NCBI RefSeq assembly: GCF_003049525.1
Contig: NZ_PYWL01000008.1
Location: 1-64,000 of the forward strand
DNA: 64,000 bases
DNA from: Lysinibacillus fusiformis
GTDB taxonomy: Bacteria; Bacillota; Bacilli; Bacillales_A; Planococcaceae
Direction: 5' to 3'
Each line of letters begins with the position of its first letter. Positions within the stretch are counted from its first letter, which is position 1. Under the pieces are notes generated by a model, which was given only the letters and a program-made list of their open reading frames with translations, had not been told where the DNA came from and searched no databases. A program made the translations under genes and the position numbers. Positions 52,886 through 61,782 of this stretch are shown piece by piece.

Positions 52886-53827
52886 TCAATTTTCCATAAA
52901 TATCTTCAAGTTTTCAGCAATTTCTCGTGATTTTGTATGGTGTAAGTAATGATCTCCATCCATTATAATGACTTTGCCATGCACTGAATTTTTGACTTGC
53001 TCTTCATGGAGTGGTATCCAGTTTTTCTCAATTCCATCATTGTTGTTCGCCTGAACAAATAACAATAGAGGTAAATCTTTAGGGAATGTAAGGTTTTCTG
53101 CTTCTTTAAATTTTTGATATATCCCCTTTAGTTCATTGGAAGTACTCGTATTATAAAAGTTTTTAAGGGTAATCATCCTAATTTGCTCTTTTGTTTCATC
53201 GTCATAAGGTAATCCAGCATATGGATCAGTTCCCGATAATTTTAGAGCTACTCGAGCAATGCCTGATTTTTTTAGAAACTGTAACGACTTAATTGGGAAC
53301 TCCGTATCCATACCACCCTGAGTAGGGACACTGCTATCAATTCCGATAAATGCAGTTACCTCATCCTGATATTTATTGACATAATCGAGTCCATAGATCC
53401 CTGCTATCGAATGTCCCATTAACATATACTTGTCAATTTTTAATGTCTGTAGCGCTTCATGAATCTCACTAACTATATTCTCTGTGTTGCGCTCTTTCTT
53501 AGTATCATCGCTTAGCCCATAGCCAAAAGGCTCTACAGAAACTACCTTATAGTGTGGAGCTAGTTCCTCAATCAGTGGCTGAAAATCAAGCGTTGGAGCT
53601 GCTGTTCCGAAGCCTGGTAGTAAGACAATGGTTTCTGTCCCCTTCCCTTGAATAGTAATATTCATATTTTCTCCATTAACAGCAACGAGCTGACCATAGG
53701 GTTCTATTTTACCTTGTTCTATTTTGTTGCAAATAATGTTAACTGTAAAAACAATAGCGAGTAGTAGCAATCCTATTGCACCTATAATCGCTATCGATTT
53801 CAATAAGATTCTAGTAAATTTTTTCAT
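52886..53827 (-). CDS. Membrane-anchored alpha/beta hydrolase
   Basis: 313 residues from the ATG at 53827. One N-terminal membrane helix (about 10-32: LKSIAIIGAIGLLLLAIVF) puts the catalytic domain outside or on the membrane. Hydrolase features: LLPGFGTAAPTLDF near the oxyanion hole, nucleophile in GHSIAG, acid probably in FIGIDSSVP or later, His in DGDHYLHHT. Substrate unknown. An in-frame GTG three codons earlier is a possible start. A 19-bp inverted repeat lies 42 bases upstream. Confidence 0.82.
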   Translation of the reverse strand: MKKFTRILLKSIAIIGAIGLLLLAIVFTVNIICNKIEQGKIEPYGQLVAVNGENMNITIQGKGTETIVLLPGFGTAAPTLDFQPLIEELAPHYKVVSVEPFGYGLSDDTKKERNTENIVSEIHEALQTLKIDKYMLMGHSIAGIYGLDYVNKYQDEVTAFIGIDSSVPTQGGMDTEFPIKSLQFLKKSGIARVALKLSGTDPYAGLPYDDETKEQIRMITLKNFYNTSTSNELKGIYQKFKEAENLTFPKDLPLLLFVQANNNDGIEKNWIPLHEEQVKNSVHGKVIIMDGDHYLHHTKSREIAENLKIFMEN

Positions 53828-53868
53828 ATTTGACACACGAGGGGGTTCACCTTTACTCGTGCCTGCCT

Positions 53869-53922
53869 CCTTTACACTGTTGTTAACAGCTACCTTATGA
53901 GCCGTTAACAACAGTGTAAAGG
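53869..53922 (-). repeat. Perfect 19-bp inverted repeat before the hydrolase gene
   Basis: CCTTTACACTGTTGTTAAC (53869-53887) is the exact reverse complement of 53904-53922, with a 16-base loop. On the minus strand the second arm runs into an AAAGGAGG that looks like a ribosome site, and no T-run follows, so it is not a terminator. Confidence 0.75.
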
Positions 53923-53967
53923 ACGAAGATGTCTTCCCAATGACGGTAATATGAACGCAATATGAAC

Positions 53968-54023
53968 AATAAAAAAATGTTACGATATCCTATGTGAATA
54001 GCTACATAGGAATCCTAACATTT
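53968..54023 (-). terminator. Terminator of the two-component operon
   Basis: Nested stems AAATGTTA/TAACATTT (53975-53982, 54016-54023) and TCCTATGT/ACATAGGA (53988-53995, 54004-54011), then seven T on the minus strand, just after the kinase gene. Confidence 0.85.
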
Positions 54024-54028
54024 ATCTT

Positions 54029-55387
54029 TTAATGGGCTGTGATTGGCAATGTAACAATAAATGTCGTTCCTTGTCCAAGCTCACTCTCCACCCGAACGTC
54101 CCCTTTATGCAAGGAAACGATTTGTTTCACAATAGCAAGTCCCATCCCACTTCCCTCATATTTTGGACTGTGGGAACGATCCGCCTTAAAAAATCGCTCG
54201 AATACCCGCTTCTGATCCTCTTGAGAAATGCCAATGCCCGTATCTGTTATGCGAACTAACACATGATGAGCCTCTTGTGACATGCTGATCTTTATCGTGT
54301 CGCCATCCTTTGAAAATTTAATACTATTCGTAAGAAGATTTGTCCATACCTGATTTAATTGGTCGTAATCTGCCATGACATACATCGACTGCAACTGGAG
54401 GTTAAAATGGATGTTTTTAGCCATCCATTGTGGCTGGATTGCGACGATTACACGTCTAATTTGTTCATCTAGGCTCAACGACACAGGCTGCATCGGCGGT
54501 GCCTTAGATTCAAGTAAACTTAGTTTTAATAGACTATCACTCATTTTAGACATTCGTTGAGCTTCAGCCATAATAATATCAAGATAACGGTTTTTTTCCT
54601 CATCCGTTAAGTCTACCTGCTTTAGTGCCAGAGCATAGCCAGATATTGAGGTAAGGGGTGACTGAACCTCATGGGATACGTTCGAGACAAACTCTTTCCT
54701 CATTTGCTCTAATTGCTGCAAATCGTAAGCCATTTCTTCAAAGCTTCTGGCCAAAACACCTAATTCTCCTGATTGTTTAATGTTGAGCTCGACATTAAAA
54801 TCTCCACCTGCTATATGTCTCGTGGCTTTTGTTAATTTTTTAATCGGTCTCACTAAAAACATAGCCGCTATTAGAAATACTACACTGCCTATAACTAGCG
54901 CATATGTGGAAAAATTTAAAATTACCGTGAGCGCAAAAGAGGCAGAGGAGACAGCTTTTGGTTCGATAAACATCGCTTTGGTTCCTTTGTCAGTTGTTAA
55001 AGGCATACCGACAAGTCCTGAAGAAACGTTCGGATTCACTTGCACAACTTTACCATCCAACACGTCTCGAACTTGCGTCTTAGTCACGTCAACTAATTTA
55101 TCGCTTGGAGCATCTCCATAAGCCTTCAACTTCCCTGCTTCATCATAAACATAGACATCATACGATTTCAGTTGATTCATTTGGCTAAGTAAATTGTCTG
55201 CCTCCTGAAAAGGCATTGTGTCAAAAATTAAGACAATGTCCTGTCCAAAATTCAGCAAGGGGATTTGTAAGTACTCATTCAATTTATCTTTAAATAGCCA
55301 TGTGGCTACGAAGAAGGAAACGACTGTCCCCCCAATGACCGCAACAAGAAATGTCAACACTACACGTGTATATAAAGATTTAATCAT
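54029..55387 (-). CDS. Sensor histidine kinase
   Basis: 452 residues. Membrane helices at about 9-31 and 155-179 flank an extracytoplasmic sensor of about 120 residues; HAMP about 178-232; HisKA with His239 (SHEVQSPLTS); catalytic domain with N box NQVWTNLLTNSIKFS, DTGIGI, FERFFKAD and GSGMGLAIV. It overlaps the response-regulator gene by 4 bases and is its partner. The signal is unknown. Confidence 0.93.
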   Translation of the reverse strand: MIKSLYTRVVLTFLVAVIGGTVVSFFVATWLFKDKLNEYLQIPLLNFGQDIVLIFDTMPFQEADNLLSQMNQLKSYDVYVYDEAGKLKAYGDAPSDKLVDVTKTQVRDVLDGKVVQVNPNVSSGLVGMPLTTDKGTKAMFIEPKAVSSASFALTVILNFSTYALVIGSVVFLIAAMFLVRPIKKLTKATRHIAGGDFNVELNIKQSGELGVLARSFEEMAYDLQQLEQMRKEFVSNVSHEVQSPLTSISGYALALKQVDLTDEEKNRYLDIIMAEAQRMSKMSDSLLKLSLLESKAPPMQPVSLSLDEQIRRVIVAIQPQWMAKNIHFNLQLQSMYVMADYDQLNQVWTNLLTNSIKFSKDGDTIKISMSQEAHHVLVRITDTGIGISQEDQKRVFERFFKADRSHSPKYEGSGMGLAIVKQIVSLHKGDVRVESELGQGTTFIVTLPITAH

Positions 55388-56058
55388 TCATCAACCTCTA
55401 ACCTATACCCAAGACCTCGTATCGTCTCAATATGAAAATCAGCTATCATCGCGAAGCGTTCACGCAAGCGCTTTATATGTACATCAATTGTTCGATTATC
55501 GCCAGCATAATCTATTCCCCAGATTTGATCGATCAGCTGTTCACGTGTATAAACCTGTCCAGGCGTTTCGGCTAGCTTATATAATAATTCGAACTCTTTC
55601 AGTGGCAACGTAATCGAATCCGTTCTTGTCATAACTTTATAGGTCTGACGGTCAAGGGTAATAGCACCGAGCTTAATGGTCTGCGAGTAGCCAATCCTGT
55701 AGCGCTTTAATAAAGCCTTTACACGTACCGTCAATTCTAAAGGATCGAATGGTTTGGTCAAATAATCATCTGTACCGAGCTCAAAGCCCTTGACTTTTTC
55801 CCATGTTTCACCTCTTGCCGTCAGCATAAGTAATGGGATTTCAGCATTTGCTCTCCGTAGCTCCTTACATAAAGTCCAACCATCCATCGTTGGCATCATA
55901 ATATCAAGCACTACAAGATCAACAGGTGTTGAGTGATAGATGGATAATGCTGCCTTACCATCTTCGGCTTCCACTGTTGCGAATCCTTCCTTGCGCAGAA
56001 ACAGGCATACAAGCTCGCGAATATTCGCATCATCGTCAGCAACAAGTATAGTCGTCAT
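55384..56058 (-). CDS. OmpR-family response regulator
   Basis: 224 residues: receiver domain with acidic pocket (D8, D9), phosphorylation Asp52 (VLDIMMPTMDG), Thr (MLTARG) and Lys (TKPFDPLEL), then a winged-helix DNA-binding domain (ELLYKLAETPGQVYTREQLIDQIWGIDYAGDNRTIDVHIKRLRERF). First gene of the two-gene operon with the kinase. Target genes not shown. Confidence 0.94.
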   Translation of the reverse strand: MTTILVADDDANIRELVCLFLRKEGFATVEAEDGKAALSIYHSTPVDLVVLDIMMPTMDGWTLCKELRRANAEIPLLMLTARGETWEKVKGFELGTDDYLTKPFDPLELTVRVKALLKRYRIGYSQTIKLGAITLDRQTYKVMTRTDSITLPLKEFELLYKLAETPGQVYTREQLIDQIWGIDYAGDNRTIDVHIKRLRERFAMIADFHIETIRGLGYRLEVDE

Positions 56059-56268
56059 ACATCCGTTCCCTCTTTTCCAATATAAAAGTCAACCCTATTA
56101 TACTATAAATGAACTTCACTTCTCGCCTACATGACTCTCCTTTCTAAGAGAAAAACTTCCATTAAGAAAAAGAACACCCTTCTCTAATTCCTTTTATTTT
56201 TACATAAAATGAAACTTTTGGTTTTTCGGCTCGTATTATTAGAAAATACTGATTTTTCTGGAGGTCAT

Positions 56269-57153
56269 ATGTTTAAAATTAGAGGCTTTTCCCTTATCTT
56301 TATTATATGCTTATTAGCAGCCTGCTCTCAGGAGAATGTAGTTCCTAAAGAGCAACTACAAGAAGAAAAAATGGATGAAAATATCGTGGTAACAGCAGAT
56401 GGTAAACTTACCTTTAAAATTATGAATAACATCGAGGCTCCGAAAGAAACTGTGGATACGATAAAAGATGAAATCCTAAAGGCTTATGATGATATTATGC
56501 AATCCATCCATACATCATATGTTCCATCTGAGCAAATAACAATATTTCTAAATGGGGAAGACACTGAATCATGGGGTTTTGCATCGAGAATAGAATTAGC
56601 TATCAGTCAAGAAGGTTTTTATCCACTTGTTCATGAAATGACACATTCCTTACTTGGTTATGGGGGCAATTTTGATACTGATCATGGTTATTTTACACAA
56701 GAGGGTTATGCGGTCTATATGGACGAACAATTTAGTAAAAGTGAATATGATATCGAAAAGTATATGAAGTATTTTATGGATTCAGATAAATTAATTCCCA
56801 TTAGCAAATTAATAGATCCATATCAAGACGATGCCTATTTCCGCCCAAATCTTACAAATCTAAATGAGTTGAATACACTTAGATGGATGAGCTATACTCA
56901 CGCAGCTTCATTTGTTAAATATTTAATTGATACCTATGGACTCGAAAAATTTGAAAACATATACGATAAGAAGGACTTGGCAAATAAAATAGAAGAAGTA
57001 TACGGAAAAGGAGTACATGAAATTGAAATGGATTGGTTAGCCTTTATTAACAATCAACCCGGATTTACCTATGAAGAAAAGTTTAAATCGCCTGATTTCT
57101 ATGATAAAAATACAATTATTCTCCAGCTTGATCCTACATATTTTAAAAAGTAG
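56269..57153 (+). CDS. Lipoprotein zinc metallopeptidase (MA clan)
   Basis: 294 residues from the ATG at 56269, chosen because it gives a proper lipoprotein signal (lipobox LLAAC, Cys19) and has GGAGG upstream; a longer frame from 56209 is less likely. HEMTH (122-126) is an HExxH zinc site, with EGYAVYMDE about 25 residues later as the likely third ligand, the gluzincin arrangement. Probably anchored on the outer face of the membrane; substrate unknown. It is divergent from the two-component operon, which could regulate it. Confidence 0.8.
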   Translation: MFKIRGFSLIFIICLLAACSQENVVPKEQLQEEKMDENIVVTADGKLTFKIMNNIEAPKETVDTIKDEILKAYDDIMQSIHTSYVPSEQITIFLNGEDTESWGFASRIELAISQEGFYPLVHEMTHSLLGYGGNFDTDHGYFTQEGYAVYMDEQFSKSEYDIEKYMKYFMDSDKLIPISKLIDPYQDDAYFRPNLTNLNELNTLRWMSYTHAASFVKYLIDTYGLEKFENIYDKKDLANKIEEVYGKGVHEIEMDWLAFINNQPGFTYEEKFKSPDFYDKNTIILQLDPTYFKK

Positions 57154-57176
57154 TAAAGAGCCCTACGTTCAGCACA

Positions 57177-57219
57177 AAAGATCTAAGTTCGCAACATACC
57201 GGACTTAGATCTTTCCTTT
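57177..57219. terminator. Bidirectional terminator
   Basis: AAAGATCTAAGT (57177-57188) pairs with ACTTAGATCTTT (57203-57214), followed by a T-rich tail; serves the peptidase gene (+) and amj (-). Confidence 0.8.
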
Positions 57220-57245
57220 TTGCCTATACATGCTCTCAACTTCAA

Positions 57246-58061
57246 TTAGGCAATTAGCTTGGCAAACCATGCCACATAATGCGCTCCAGGAATGAATAAT
57301 AACTGTGCCACAATCGTCCCTAAAAATCTTGAAAACATCATCATGACCGAGGCTTTTTTTAAATCTAAATAGCTTCCCCTTTTATTAATTACATCATCGG
57401 CTAGAATGGAGATTTTTGGATCAATGAATAAAATTAACAGAATGGTCGCTATGCCATTAATTAAACCAGATGCCATAACGGCAGTTGTTTTTAATTCCGG
57501 TACTAATAAAGTTGCATACAAAGCAGATAAAACGCCGATAGTATAGATTGCCGTAATGACTATATTCGTAATAAATAATTGTAGAGGGATATCTCGTAAT
57601 CCAATATCTTTTAAATAGGTAAATCGGGGCGTATGAATATGCTTCAAGCCACGTCTTACATATTCATACGTAAAACCCTTTTTCATTAATGCTGGGATGG
57701 AGCCCCTTTCCTCAGCCAAATGGACGATAGCTCTTGAAAAAATGGCTACGAAAGTTGGGATGAGTAAGATACCTATGAGTGTACCAAGAGATGCCGCTCC
57801 AATAATGATTCGAAACTGCTGTTCTACATGTGTCAAGGCATCGTCCACAGGTGCAGTATCGACCAAACTACCCGTAAATGGCTGTTGCATCATATTAGCG
57901 AGCCGTGAAACCATGACCATTACATTAAAAAGAGCTAAAGCAGATGCTAGTAACCTGACACGCGCTCCAGATAAACGTACCGCATAGGCAAGCGTTTCAA
58001 TGGCATGAATGATTAAAATAAACAAGGCAATCATTATTAATTTATTTGTTATTAAATCCAC
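57246..58061 (-). CDS. amj: Lipid II flippase Amj
   Basis: 271 residues, about six membrane helices, matching Amj (YdaH, DUF2837) of B. subtilis: IHAIETLAYAVRLSGARVRLLASALALFNVMVMVSRLANMMQ near the start and SRFLGTIVAQLLFIPGAHYVAWF at the end. It flips lipid II across the membrane as a stand-in for MurJ. Single gene; in B. subtilis it is under the envelope-stress sigma factor SigM, but I see no clear SigM promoter here. Confidence 0.9.
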   Translation of the reverse strand: MDLITNKLIMIALFILIIHAIETLAYAVRLSGARVRLLASALALFNVMVMVSRLANMMQQPFTGSLVDTAPVDDALTHVEQQFRIIIGAASLGTLIGILLIPTFVAIFSRAIVHLAEERGSIPALMKKGFTYEYVRRGLKHIHTPRFTYLKDIGLRDIPLQLFITNIVITAIYTIGVLSALYATLLVPELKTTAVMASGLINGIATILLILFIDPKISILADDVINKRGSYLDLKKASVMMMFSRFLGTIVAQLLFIPGAHYVAWFAKLIA

Positions 58062-58132
58062 ACTGTGTACCTACTCTTTGCTTTCTAACGATTTTACATA
58101 CTGACGCAAAACAATCAAAATAGTTCCGATAG

Positions 58133-58171
58133 AAAAATCTTACCCCACAAATGAAAGGGTAAGATTTTTTT
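58133..58171 (-). terminator. Terminator of the MFS gene
   Basis: AAAAATCTTACCC (58133-58145) pairs with GGGTAAGATTTTT (58157-58169), 13 bp, T-run on both sides. Confidence 0.8.
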
Positions 58172-58223
58172 CCACTAGGCGTAAGGAGTACTAGTTTAGT
58201 TCCAGTCTCCTTCTCCCATTATA

Positions 58224-59492
58224 TTAAACTGCTCTTCTAGACCAAATCACTACGGGAATGAGCAGTAACGACAATAGCCCTCCTGCTAAGGACAATGCCG
58301 CATAACTAGCATTCGCTACGACCATCCCTGAAAGAGCACCACCAGACGCCCCTGCCAATGCTACAAAAACATCCATTTTCCCTTGTGTTTTGGCTCGTGT
58401 AGACGGCTCGGTCGCATCAACGATTTGTGCGGTACCACTAATTAAACCGAAGTTCCAGCCTAACCCTAGTAAAGAAAGTGCTACTATTAATAAAATCATC
58501 GAATCGCTTGGAGCGAATGCCGCTAATAAACCCGCTAGTAGCAACGTAACACCGGCGGCAATACTCATGGCTGTTCGTCCAACTTTATCAACAAGAATAC
58601 CTGTTACAAGCGATGGCAGATACATAGCACCTACATGAAATCCAATAACAATGCCTACTTCCGATAAACCATGTCCATGATGTTTCATATGTATGGGTGT
58701 CATCGTCATAATCGCTACCATAACAATTTGTGTTAAAACCATCACGGTTGCCCCTACTGCCAGGCCACGTTTATTCCCTATTGGATGTGTGGACTGTACT
58801 TGATGTTCCTGAGCATATTTTTGCTTATGTGCCTCTATTCCTTTAGCAATTTCTAAGGGATCAGGACGCAGCATCACAAATAGAACAAGTCCTGCTACTA
58901 TAAAAGCAGCAGCAGATAATAGAAAAGGACCAGCAAGCGCGGGAATACCAATCGATAGCGCCACTTTTCCCATCAATTCTACTAAATTGGGACCTAAAAC
59001 TGCGCCGAATGTTGTCATAAGCATAGTCGTACTAATAGCTGTCGCACGTTGTTTGTCATTCGCTAAGTCTGTACCTGCGTATCGTGCCTGTAAATTGGTT
59101 GCAGTTCCAGCTCCATAGATTAATAGAGAGATAAACAGCATACTAACACTATTAAATATCGCAGCCATGACGACTCCAATGGCTCCTAGCCCTCCAACAA
59201 TAAAGCCAGTAGATAATCCTGTTCGACGGCCATAACGTTGTGATAATTTACCAACAATGAAAGCTGCACCAGCTGACCCTAACGTAAATAATGCGGATGG
59301 TACTCCTGCATAAGCATCAGTTCCAAGCATTTGTTGAGCTAATAAAGCACCTACTGTAATACCAGCTGCCAGCCCTGCTCCCCCAAATATTTGAGATAGG
59401 CTCACTACGATTAATACACGCCTGTATAAGCTTTTTAGTTTTTCTGGTGACTCTATATATGATTCTATCGTGACTTCCACTTTTCCAGACAT
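58224..59492 (-). CDS. MFS transporter
   Basis: 422 residues with 12 membrane helices and the MFS motif GKLSQRYGRRTG between helices 2 and 3; a second copy-like GILVDKVGRTAM follows helix 8. Twelve-helix drug-exporter-like, substrate unknown. It follows the ArsR-rhodanese gene by 70 bases on the same strand and may share its promoter and regulation. RBS AGAGGGGG. Confidence 0.88.
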   Translation of the reverse strand: MSGKVEVTIESYIESPEKLKSLYRRVLIVVSLSQIFGGAGLAAGITVGALLAQQMLGTDAYAGVPSALFTLGSAGAAFIVGKLSQRYGRRTGLSTGFIVGGLGAIGVVMAAIFNSVSMLFISLLIYGAGTATNLQARYAGTDLANDKQRATAISTTMLMTTFGAVLGPNLVELMGKVALSIGIPALAGPFLLSAAAFIVAGLVLFVMLRPDPLEIAKGIEAHKQKYAQEHQVQSTHPIGNKRGLAVGATVMVLTQIVMVAIMTMTPIHMKHHGHGLSEVGIVIGFHVGAMYLPSLVTGILVDKVGRTAMSIAAGVTLLLAGLLAAFAPSDSMILLIVALSLLGLGWNFGLISGTAQIVDATEPSTRAKTQGKMDVFVALAGASGGALSGMVVANASYAALSLAGGLLSLLLIPVVIWSRRAV

Positions 59493-59562
59493 TCTTTACC
59501 CCCTCTTTCTAGTTTGCACAAGATTTTATTTGCCCCTATATTTCATTCCAGCTAGCACTACG

Positions 59563-60213
59563 TTATTCTCCAGCCAACCTCTGCCAATCTAAAACACCCT
59601 CTTCTAGCCGGAAAGCCTTGATCCCTTTTTCCTTCAACATTTTTACAGCTTCGGCTGACATTAAGCAATAAGGCCCTCTACAGTAAGCTACAATATCAAC
59701 ATGAGTTGGTATTGTAGCTAATTGATCCTCTAACTCTTCGATAGGCATAGAAACGGCTCCTGGAATATGTGCTTGTTCAAATTCTTCTTTTGGTCGAACA
59801 TCGAGTAATAGCACTTCTCCCTTATCCATCCGTGTTACGAGATCCGAAAGCGATACCCCCTCTATGCCAAGATGCTCATTAAAAAATTCTTCTTTTATTT
59901 GTTGAACCTGAATCAATTGCTTTTCAGATAGTGCATGTAATGTTGTTAAGAATTTAGCAATCACTTCATCTGCCAATTCGTAAATAACAAAATTACCTTC
60001 CTTTGAAAACTTTACTAATCTGGCATTAAAAAGTGTCTTTAAATGCTGAGACACATTAGCTACGGACATATCTGTACTTTTAGCTAATGCATCAACAGAC
60101 TTTGGACCTTGAGAGAGAATATCAAGTATTTCTAATCGTTTAGGACTGGATAAACTTTTGCCAATTCTAGCGAACTCTTGATATAACAAGTCCTTTAAAT
60201 GTCGTTCATGCAA
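59563..60213 (-). CDS. ArsR-type regulator fused to rhodanese
   Basis: 216 residues: ArsR winged helix (about 10-95; RLEILDILSQGPKSVDALAKSTDMSVANVSQHLKTLFNARLVKFSKEG) and a C-terminal rhodanese domain (about 120-215; VLLLDVRPKEEFEQAHIPGA and active loop CRGPYC). Such fusions are thought to sense sulfur or redox state through the loop cysteine. A 12-6-12 palindrome lies just upstream (60231-60260), probably its own operator. It likely regulates itself and the following MFS gene. Confidence 0.9.
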   Translation of the reverse strand: MHERHLKDLLYQEFARIGKSLSSPKRLEILDILSQGPKSVDALAKSTDMSVANVSQHLKTLFNARLVKFSKEGNFVIYELADEVIAKFLTTLHALSEKQLIQVQQIKEEFFNEHLGIEGVSLSDLVTRMDKGEVLLLDVRPKEEFEQAHIPGAVSMPIEELEDQLATIPTHVDIVAYCRGPYCLMSAEAVKMLKEKGIKAFRLEEGVLDWQRLAGE

Positions 60214-60230
60214 TTTCGAGTCCCACCTTT

Positions 60231-60260
60231 CAACTATTCAATTAATTTATTGAATAGTTG
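60231..60260. promoter_or_regulatory. Operator palindrome of the ArsR-rhodanese gene
   Basis: CAACTATTCAAT-6-ATTGAATAGTTG is a perfect 12-bp inverted repeat with a 6-base spacer, 18 bases before the start codon. Size and position are typical of ArsR-family operators. Confidence 0.75.
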
Positions 60261-60324
60261 AATCTTAATTCTTTATTTTACCATTGTCAAGTACTTAATG
60301 TTACGAAGAAAACCATTATTTAAG

Positions 60325-60360
60325 CACAAAAAAAGAACATGTTTTAAAAACATGTTCTTT
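60325..60360 (-). terminator. Terminator of the second MFS gene
   Basis: AAAGAACATGTTT (60332-60344) pairs with AAACATGTTCTTT (60348-60360) with a 3-base loop, followed by T residues on the minus strand. Confidence 0.8.
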
Positions 60361-60368
60361 CAATAGGA

Positions 60369-61556
60369 CTAGAGGGCATGCATAACGACTTTCTTCTTCT
60401 TAGAATACAATAAAAATGTCGTCGTTAAGCTTAAACTAATAATGCCGAACACAAGCCCCATTCCACTTAAGCCAATTAAATCTAGCATCATACCTGTAGA
60501 CAACAGCACGACCTGAAAGACCACCGAATCGATCATATTTCGGAAAGAGAAAAAACGCCCATGGAATTGTTTAGGAACCTGTTTCTGAAAAATAACCATA
60601 GTAGTTGGGAAGAAACAGCCTACTGTAAAGCCAAATACCCCAAAAGCTACTAAAGCAAAAAGTTTGATATCTGCTAGTAACAGCAAGAGCTCCATAGATC
60701 CAATAATAAATGCCAATGTAAAGAGGAGCGTACCCATTTGTACTCGATCAGCAATTATTTTTAAGCCTGCAGCACCTAGCATAAAGCCAATCCCCTCCAC
60801 TGTATACAACAAACCTGAAATCGTTGTAGATCGATGCATTTCCGAAATTTTCATAATGACTAAATTAAAAGAGCCTAAAAATAACGTTGGAATTAACATA
60901 AGAACCAAAGTCATTAGAACCATTGGATGCTCTTTTACCATCGGTAATACCTCTTTAAAGTTTCCTTTTTCTTTATTCGTTACTGTTTCATTTGTCGTTT
61001 CATCTAGTTGTAATAAGCTAGTAATCACAAACATGACGATATAAACGATGATTGAAATGATATATAACCACTTTAAATCAAAAAAGCTTAGCATAAATCC
61101 TGCTGCGGCCGTGCCGATGATTCTAGAAATAGTTCTAGCATTCATTTGCCAAGCATTTAGCGTAATTAAATCTTGCTCCTTTGCAATCATTGGAATAATC
61201 GATTGCAGTGCAGGCATATAAAAGGCAGCTGCTATTTGCAATGTAATTAAAAATAAAATCATCCATACGACCGAATTGGTATAAAGTGCGATAAACATAA
61301 ATAAAACACTCACGATTCGCCCAATACTTGCCATTTGTACAACTGTTTTTTTCTTCGATTGATCGATAATGCGACCAGCCATAGGCCCTACGACCAAGCC
61401 CGCTAAAATCCCACAAGAAATAATTAATGATTTGTGAAAGTCTGAAGGTACTACCTCTTGCATAAAGGCGAGATTTCCAATAATACCAGCCCACAAGCCT
61501 AGACCTACGACAAATTCACCTAATAAAATAATCCATACATTTCGATTTCGCCACAT
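60369..61556 (-). CDS. MFS transporter (macrolide-efflux-like)
   Basis: 395 residues, 12 membrane helices, MFS loop motif GRIIDQSKKKTVV. The arrangement and the PALQSIIPMIAKEQDLITLNAWQMNARTISRIIGTAAAGFML stretch resemble MefA/YfiS-type exporters. Substrate unknown. Single gene, GAGGAG before the ATG. Confidence 0.88.
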   Translation of the reverse strand: MWRNRNVWIILLGEFVVGLGLWAGIIGNLAFMQEVVPSDFHKSLIISCGILAGLVVGPMAGRIIDQSKKKTVVQMASIGRIVSVLFMFIALYTNSVVWMILFLITLQIAAAFYMPALQSIIPMIAKEQDLITLNAWQMNARTISRIIGTAAAGFMLSFFDLKWLYIISIIVYIVMFVITSLLQLDETTNETVTNKEKGNFKEVLPMVKEHPMVLMTLVLMLIPTLFLGSFNLVIMKISEMHRSTTISGLLYTVEGIGFMLGAAGLKIIADRVQMGTLLFTLAFIIGSMELLLLLADIKLFALVAFGVFGFTVGCFFPTTMVIFQKQVPKQFHGRFFSFRNMIDSVVFQVVLLSTGMMLDLIGLSGMGLVFGIISLSLTTTFLLYSKKKKVVMHAL

Positions 61557-61743
61557 GCTGTTCTCCTCGTTGATCTTACAATGTCATAAAACCTATCGTA
61601 ACAAAATTTTAAATATTCGTACATAGCGATATAAAAAAATATTACTAGCTTCTATGCCATTCCACCCAATTCAATCTTTTTTAAAGAGTATACTATTTTT
61701 CCTATAAAAAATACTCATCCAAAAGTTTGAATTATTCAAGCAA

Positions 61744-61782
61744 AAAACACCGTTTGATGAAAGTATCAAACGATGTTTTTTA
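61744..61782 (-). terminator. Terminator of the manganese transporter operon
   Basis: A 15-bp stem with one mismatch (61744-61758 with 61765-61779) and T-run, directly after the last permease gene. Confidence 0.8.
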
